DNA from: TMED109 sp002684605
Lineage (GTDB): Bacteria > Pseudomonadota > Alphaproteobacteria > TMED109
Reading direction: 5' to 3'
Assembly (NCBI GenBank): GCA_913046335.1
Contig: CAJWSU010000008.1
Coordinates: 1 to 64,000, forward strand
DNA length: 64,000 bases
Shown: positions 59,327 to 64,000 of the stretch, one piece after another
How the letters are laid out: each line of letters starts with the position of its first letter
Position numbering within the stretch: position 1 is the first letter of the stretch
Translations under genes and position numbers: made by a program
The notes under the pieces: model-generated
Told to the model about the DNA's origin: nothing
The model's input: only the letters and a program-made list of their open reading frames with translations
Database searches by the model: none

Positions 59327-60377
59327 CATTGATAAAAAATCAGATTTAGTAAATATACTAACAGGAAAAGAAGTAAGTGATACTCCTGTGTGGATGATGA
59401 GACAAGCAGGAAGGTACCTACCTGAATATAGAGAGCTTAGAAAAAATGCAGGATCCTTTTTAAATTTATGTATGAATCCTAAATTAGCCTGTGAAGTAAC
59501 CTTACAACCACTAAAAAGGTTCGATTTAGATGCAGCAATTATATTTTCGGATATTTTAACTATCCCAATGGCATGTAATAGGGAATTAAGATTTGTAGAA
59601 AATGAAGGGCCTAAATTAAAACCAATTACCACAAAAAAAGAAATTATAGATTTAAAAATAACAAATGCCGAATATTTAGAACCGATGTATGAAAGTTTAA
59701 ATATTGTAAAAAGCAAGTTAGATAAAAGAAAAGCTTTAATAGGTTTTGCAGGAGCACCTTTCACAGTAGCAGCATATATGATAGAAGGAAGAGGAAATGT
59801 AACATTTCCTAAGTGTGTGTCTTTTTTTAAAAACAATGAAAAAATATTCTTATTATTATTAGAAAAGTTAGAAGGATTTATAGCTAACCATTTAATAAAA
59901 CAAATAGATGCAGGGGCAGAAATAATCCAAATATTTGAATCGCATGCAAAGATAGCAGGGGATGAAAAAAAATTTAGAGAATTTTGTATTGAACCGTTAA
60001 AACGCATTATAGATAAAATTAGAGAAAAACATCCAAATATTCCAATAATAGGTTTTCCTAGAAACGCTAGCCACAACTATTTAGAATATGGTAAATCTGT
60101 TAATGTAGACTGTATATCCCTAGATCAAAATGTAGATGTTAAATGGCTAATTAATAATCTAAAAATGATTAACAATCGTAATGTGTGTTTACAAGGAAAT
60201 TTAGCACCCGAAATCTTATTGGAAGGAGGAGAAAAGATGATTCGTAGCGTAAACGATATTTTAAATTCCTTTTCCTCTATCAAACATATTTTTAACTTAG
60301 GACACGGAGTTATAAAAGAAACGCCTATTGAGAATGTAGAACTCTTAATTAAAACCATCAAAACCTGGAAAAAATGA
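59319..60377 (+). CDS. hemE: Uroporphyrinogen decarboxylase
   Basis: From the GTG at 59319 this encodes 352 residues; AGGA lies six bases upstream. A TTG at 59304 would add five residues and would swallow that Shine-Dalgarno. The protein has the HemE signature PVWMMRQAGRYLPEYRELR near 23-41, AIIFSDILTIPMACNREL near 73 with the catalytic Asp, GFAGAPFTVAAYMIEG near 142, and NLGHGVIKETP near the end. It converts uroporphyrinogen III to coproporphyrinogen III. It opens a hemE-hemH-hemJ operon with four-base overlaps. Confidence 0.96.
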   Translation: MDNIDKKSDLVNILTGKEVSDTPVWMMRQAGRYLPEYRELRKNAGSFLNLCMNPKLACEVTLQPLKRFDLDAAIIFSDILTIPMACNRELRFVENEGPKLKPITTKKEIIDLKITNAEYLEPMYESLNIVKSKLDKRKALIGFAGAPFTVAAYMIEGRGNVTFPKCVSFFKNNEKIFLLLLEKLEGFIANHLIKQIDAGAEIIQIFESHAKIAGDEKKFREFCIEPLKRIIDKIREKHPNIPIIGFPRNASHNYLEYGKSVNVDCISLDQNVDVKWLINNLKMINNRNVCLQGNLAPEILLEGGEKMIRSVNDILNSFSSIKHIFNLGHGVIKETPIENVELLIKTIKTWKK

Positions 60378-61417
60378 AAAAAAAAATAGCAATAGTATTG
60401 TTTAATCTTGGGGGACCAGATAAATTATCTTCAGTTAAACCATTTCTTTTTAATTTGTTTAATGATCCTGCTATAATAGGGGCTCCTAAATTAATAAGAT
60501 ATTTTCTTGCTAAATTAATCTCGTCTAAAAGAGAAAAAACAGCCCAAGAAATATATTCTTTTATGGGGGGAAAATCTCCAATTCTAGAGGAGACGTTGAG
60601 CCAAGCAAATGAACTACAAATAAAACTAGATAATGAAAAAGAAGAATACAAAGTTTTTATTTCAATGAGGTATTGGAAACCTTTTGTGGAAGAAACTATT
60701 AAACAAGTAATTGCCTGGAAACCAACAGAAGTAATTCTTCTTCCTCTTTACCCACAATTCTCCACTACCACTTCGGGATCATCTTTTCTTTCTTGGAAGA
60801 GAGCAGCAAATAAAAATAAATATAATGTGAGAACTAAAATTGTTTGTTGTTACGCGGAAGATGAAAACTTCATTTTGGCTCACACAAAAAATATTCAAAA
60901 AACTTTAAATAAAATAAACAAAAACAAAAAGCAAAAAACTAAGCTTTTATTTAGCGCTCACGGACTGCCTGAAAAGATAATAAAAAAAGGAGACCCGTAT
61001 CAGAATCAAGTAGAAAAAACAGTAAATAAAATTTTAAAAAATATGAATAATAAAGAATTCACCTACACTATTTGTTATCAAAGTAAAGTCGGTCCTTTAA
61101 AATGGATAGGCCCATCTACAGAAAATGAAATAATAAAAGCTTCTAAAAACAAAGACACTATAGTTTTAATTCCTATTGCTTTTGTCAGCGAACATTCTGA
61201 AACTTTAGTAGAATTAGACATAGAATATAAAGAATTGGCAATACTAAATGGCTGCAAAAATTATTATAGAGTTCCTGCTTTGGGGACAAGCAAAGAGTTT
61301 ATTAATGGATTGTATGACTTAATCATAAAACAGAATAATAATAGCATATTAAATAAAAATATATGTAAGAATACATTTAAAGAATGTTTTTATGAAACAT
61401 TTTGGGAAAATAAATGA
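60374..61417 (+). CDS. hemH: Ferrochelatase
   Basis: The 347-residue protein starts IAIVLFNLGGPDKLSSVKPF and has the iron-site LFSAHGLPEKIIKKGDPY near 195 with the catalytic His, YQSKVGPLKWIGPST near 235 and IPIAFVSEHSETLVELDIEY near 268 with conserved Glu. It inserts ferrous iron into protoporphyrin IX. It overlaps hemE and hemJ by four bases each (ATGA), so the three are one operon. Confidence 0.96.
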   Translation: MKKKIAIVLFNLGGPDKLSSVKPFLFNLFNDPAIIGAPKLIRYFLAKLISSKREKTAQEIYSFMGGKSPILEETLSQANELQIKLDNEKEEYKVFISMRYWKPFVEETIKQVIAWKPTEVILLPLYPQFSTTTSGSSFLSWKRAANKNKYNVRTKIVCCYAEDENFILAHTKNIQKTLNKINKNKKQKTKLLFSAHGLPEKIIKKGDPYQNQVEKTVNKILKNMNNKEFTYTICYQSKVGPLKWIGPSTENEIIKASKNKDTIVLIPIAFVSEHSETLVELDIEYKELAILNGCKNYYRVPALGTSKEFINGLYDLIIKQNNNSILNKNICKNTFKECFYETFWENK

Positions 61418-61854
61418 CTTTTTACTTATACGTTAAAGCTTTTCATTTAATCTCGGTTATTTCTTGGATGGCAGGAATGCTATACTTGCCTCGTCTTTTT
61501 GTTTATCACGCAAATGTAAAAAACACCAAGGAAATCAACGATACTTTTATAATAATGGAAAATAGGCTATTAAGATATATAATGAACCCTGCAATGATTC
61601 TTACTTGGGTATTTGGAACAGTTTTAGTTTTACACCCTCTATCTTCTGTAGACCATGCAAGCAAATGGTTCATTATTAAATTTATTTTAGTGTTAATAAT
61701 GTCAGGCCTACACGGATACTTTTCTTATTGTAGAAAAAAACTTTTACACGACAATGCTTTTTATAGCCCCAAGTACCTCAAATATCTAAATGAAGGGCCA
61801 ACTATTTTAATGATTATAATCGTAATTATGGTTGTAGTTAAGCCTTTTAATTAA
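61414..61854 (+). CDS. hemJ: Protoporphyrinogen IX oxidase HemJ
   Basis: The 146-residue protein has four hydrophobic segments and the HemJ start LYVKAFHLISVISWMAGMLY, with the conserved His (H11) and the YLPRLFVYH block near 23-31, then ENRLLRYIMNPAM near 49-61. HemJ replaces HemG/HemY in many alphaproteobacteria. With hemE and hemH it covers three of the last four steps of heme synthesis; coproporphyrinogen oxidase is not in the window. Confidence 0.94.
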   Translation: MTFYLYVKAFHLISVISWMAGMLYLPRLFVYHANVKNTKEINDTFIIMENRLLRYIMNPAMILTWVFGTVLVLHPLSSVDHASKWFIIKFILVLIMSGLHGYFSYCRKKLLHDNAFYSPKYLKYLNEGPTILMIIIVIMVVVKPFN

Positions 61855-61979
61855 TTTTTATTTTGACATTTAATAATAAATTAATAATATAATTGTTCAT
61901 ATAGCTAAAACAGCTAACATATTATGTCTCATAAAAAAATACCTTTTAAATAATTATCAAAAAACAAATAGGATTAATA

Positions 61980-63245
61980 ATGCACCTTAAAGAACTAAAA
62001 CAAATGTCTCCAGCAGACCTCATACTTTTTGCAGATAAAAAAGGAGTAGAAAACGCCTCTAATAGAAGAAAACAAGACATAATGTTTTCTATATTAAAAA
62101 TCTTAGCAGATAAAGGTGAAGTTATTAATGGGGACGGTGTTATAGAAATTCTTCCGGATGGATTTGGTTTTTTGAGAGCCCCAGAAAGTAATTACCTGCC
62201 AGGGCCAGATGATATATATGTTTCTCCTTCACAAGTAAGGAAATTTGGTTTGAGAACTGGAGATACTATTGAAGGGCAAATTCGCCAACCTAAGGACGGA
62301 GAAAGGTATTTTGCTTTACTTAAAATAGATAAAATTAATTTTGATGCTCCTGATAAAGTTAGACACAAGGTACGTTTTGAAAATTTAACGCCTTTGTATC
62401 CTGAAGAAAGAATAAAATTAGAAATAGAAGGAGGGGCACCAGACAAAACTAAAGATAATTCTTGTCGGGTTATAGAGCTAGTAAGCCCAATAGGAAAAGG
62501 ACAAAGAGGTTTAATAGTTGCTCCACCTAGAACAGGAAAAACGGTATTATTACAAAATATTGCGAATTCAATAGAAAAAAACCATCCAGAAATGTATATA
62601 TTAGTATTATTGATTGATGAAAGACCAGAGGAAGTTACTGATATGCAGAGATCAGTTAAGGGAGAAGTTATTTCTTCTACTTTTGATGAGCCTGCAATGC
62701 GGCATGTTCAAGTGGCAGAAATGGTTATTGCAAAAGCTAAAAGATTAGTAGAGCATGGAAGAGATGTAGTAATATTATTAGATTCTATAACCAGACTGGG
62801 CAGAGCTTATAATACGGTTGTTCCCTCTTCAGGAAAGGTCTTAACGGGAGGTGTAGATGCTAATGCTTTACAAAAGCCAAAAAGGTTTTTTGGAGCAGCT
62901 AGAAATATTGAACATGGGGGTTCATTAACTATTATTGCTTCGGCATTGATAGAAACAGGCTCTCGAATGGACGAAGTCATTTTTGAAGAATTTAAAGGCA
63001 CAGGAAATTCAGAAATAGTTCTAGACCGGAAGTTAGCGGATAAAAGAACATACCCAGCAATTGATATTGCTAAATCAGGCACAAGAAAAGAAGAGCTTTT
63101 AGTCGATAAGGGAGACTTATCTAAAATGTGGATGTTAAGAAGAATTCTTAGTCCTATGGGAATGGGAGATGCAATGGAGTTTTTAATTGATAAATTAAAA
63201 AGCACAAAAAATAATAACGAATTTTTTGATAGTATGAATCAATAA
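61980..63245 (+). CDS. rho: Transcription termination factor Rho
   Basis: The 421-residue protein has the Rho N-domain (LKELKQMSPADLILFADKKG), the RNA-binding cold-shock fold (GDGVIEILPDGFGFLRAPES), Walker A APPRTGKT near residues 181-188, the Q-loop/R-loop region VTDMQRSVKGEV near 220, and ILLDSITRLGRAYN near 262. It is a hexameric RNA helicase that ends transcription. It lies 126 bases after hemJ, a conserved alphaproteobacterial order. It converges within two bases of the di-heme gene. Confidence 0.98.
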   Translation: MHLKELKQMSPADLILFADKKGVENASNRRKQDIMFSILKILADKGEVINGDGVIEILPDGFGFLRAPESNYLPGPDDIYVSPSQVRKFGLRTGDTIEGQIRQPKDGERYFALLKIDKINFDAPDKVRHKVRFENLTPLYPEERIKLEIEGGAPDKTKDNSCRVIELVSPIGKGQRGLIVAPPRTGKTVLLQNIANSIEKNHPEMYILVLLIDERPEEVTDMQRSVKGEVISSTFDEPAMRHVQVAEMVIAKAKRLVEHGRDVVILLDSITRLGRAYNTVVPSSGKVLTGGVDANALQKPKRFFGAARNIEHGGSLTIIASALIETGSRMDEVIFEEFKGTGNSEIVLDRKLADKRTYPAIDIAKSGTRKEELLVDKGDLSKMWMLRRILSPMGMGDAMEFLIDKLKSTKNNNEFFDSMNQ

Positions 63246-63246
63246 T

Positions 63247-64000
63247 TTACAAAGAAGATAGGAATTTTAAAACTTTTCTTCTTTCATCGGCACCTAATGA
63301 AATATACTTTTCCTTGGACAGCAGGGCTTCTCCTCCATGCCATAGTATAGCCTCGTTTAAAGAGTTTGCTCTTCCATCATGAAGAAATTTAGTATGCTTG
63401 TTAACAACTTTTACAAGGCCTATTCCCCATAAAGGAGGCGTTTTCCATTCTCTGCTTTCAACAGTTCCCTCTGCAAGTCCATCGTCTAGGCCAGGCCCCA
63501 TATCATGTAGCAAGAAATCACTATATGGCTTTATAACTCTATTACTAAGCTCTTCATGCTCTTTGTGTTTTCCGGTTGTATATGTTGATACGTGGCAGCT
63601 TTCACAGCCAATTTTTGTAAATAGTAAACCTCCTTCAATCACTTCTTTGTCTTGAGTATTTCTTTGTCTTGGAACGGCTAAAGTTTGCATATATAATTTT
63701 AACATACTAATTTGTTTTTCTGATATTTCTGGAGAGCCCCCACTAATTTGATTAGAGCATTCTTTTTGTATTACCATACAATTTTGTTCAGGAAAAAAAG
63801 AGGATGTTAAGCCCATATCTTGAAATGCGGCGCCAGCTACATGATGCAGTAAGGTTGCTCGATTTGCTTTCCAGCCAAATTTTCCTAACATTTTATTATT
63901 TGAGGGAACGTCATTAACGAAGTTTGCTCTGCCTGAAATGCTATCTTTGTCTATATCTAATATATCTTCATTTCTAAGGATGTCCTCTGCTTTTATCGCT
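63247..64000 (-). CDS. Di-heme oxidoreductase (DUF1111, thiol-oxidoreductase-like), 5' end cut by window edge
   Basis: The minus-strand frame is open to the window edge, so the N-terminus is missing; 250 residues are visible. It contains SGRANFVND, then GKFGWKANRATLLHHVAGAA, an FPEQNC segment, a c-type heme motif CESCH in LLFTKIGCESCHVSTYTTGK, and the C-terminal LLHDMGPGLDDG, WKTPPLWGIGL and FLHDGRANSLNEAILWHGGE. This is the C-terminal half of a periplasmic cytochrome-c-peroxidase-related protein; these often sit with imelysin-type iron or copper proteins. The second heme motif should lie beyond the edge. It converges with rho by one base. Confidence 0.85.
   Translation of the reverse strand, partial: AIKAEDILRNEDILDIDKDSISGRANFVNDVPSNNKMLGKFGWKANRATLLHHVAGAAFQDMGLTSSFFPEQNCMVIQKECSNQISGGSPEISEKQISMLKLYMQTLAVPRQRNTQDKEVIEGGLLFTKIGCESCHVSTYTTGKHKEHEELSNRVIKPYSDFLLHDMGPGLDDGLAEGTVESREWKTPPLWGIGLVKVVNKHTKFLHDGRANSLNEAILWHGGEALLSKEKYISLGADERRKVLKFLSSL

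Noticed and set aside
59261..60076. Long minus-strand open frame of 271 codons opposite hemE
   Set aside because: It is antisense to a certain hemE gene, has no recognisable domain, and its Ser/Phe/Ile-rich composition is what the complement of an AT-rich gene gives.
1..64000. tRNA, rRNA, insertion sequences or prophage
   Set aside because: I looked through the short intergenic gaps and saw no tRNA-like cloverleaf, transposase, integrase or phage structural gene.

Overview
This window is a compact, AT-rich stretch of an alphaproteobacterial chromosome. By eye G+C is about 30%, intergenic gaps are short, genes often overlap by 1-17 bases, and TTG/GTG starts are common. The gene order is alphaproteobacterial: fur / olsB-like GNAT / plsC / miaB / phoH / ybeY / corC; trpS-murJ-glnD-mutS; hrcA-grpE-dnaK-dnaJ; and aroE-PPSR-hemE-hemH-hemJ-rho. 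Low GC, dense packing and an orphan TRAP binding protein suggest a streamlined, probably marine planktonic lineage. That ecological guess is inference, and I cannot name the genus. I saw no tRNA or rRNA genes, insertion sequence, prophage or CRISPR array. No gene-free stretch exceeds 300 bases once the PPSR start is corrected.

Layout. 1-7285 (mostly minus): CorC-like protein (cut at the edge), YbeY, PhoH, MiaB, acyltransferases resembling OlsA and OlsB, Fur/Mur, a plus-strand TusA-like gene, RimI and TsaB. 7369-8879 (plus): a VanX-type dipeptidase and a secreted deacetylase-like protein that has lost its catalytic residues. 8888-19750 (minus): NfuA, Usp, TIGR02186 protein, TSUP permease, TrpS, MurJ, GlnD, MutS. 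19938-27504: malic enzyme, then a possible phosphate/polyphosphate neighbourhood (PPK1, PHO4-type permease, small secreted protein, ArsR regulator beside a striking repeat palindrome, CYTH-like protein, CHR protein). 27516-33842: AmpG-like permease, orphan TRAP lipoprotein, adenosine kinase, amidase, two membrane proteins. 33835-40611 (minus): heat-shock operon HrcA-GrpE-unknown-DnaK-DnaJ, then DapB. 40672-46936: RNase PH, RdgB, HemW, LppC, RsmI, BON lipoprotein, GshB. 46933-50993 (minus): HIT protein and hisB-hisH-GNAT-hisA-hisF-hisE. 51078-58240 (minus): Smr, LldD, secreted cyclase, MltA, Tim44-like, DnaQ, CoaE, AroE. 58230-64000: PPSR, the presumed replication origin, hemE-hemH-hemJ, rho, and a partial di-heme oxidoreductase.

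The most notable site is the very AT-rich interval 59070-59326. It separates leftward PPSR from rightward hemE, the position where Caulobacter and Rickettsia carry oriC. It holds two perfect DnaA boxes, one overlapping the hemE GTG start. The PPSR gene beside it has no ATG, GTG or TTG that keeps its conserved N-terminus, and seems to begin at an ATT codon behind a good Shine-Dalgarno. Other points of interest are the five-copy 8-bp repeat palindrome at 25881-25920, the unknown two-repeat protein between GrpE and DnaK, and a clear excess of GGCC across the window.
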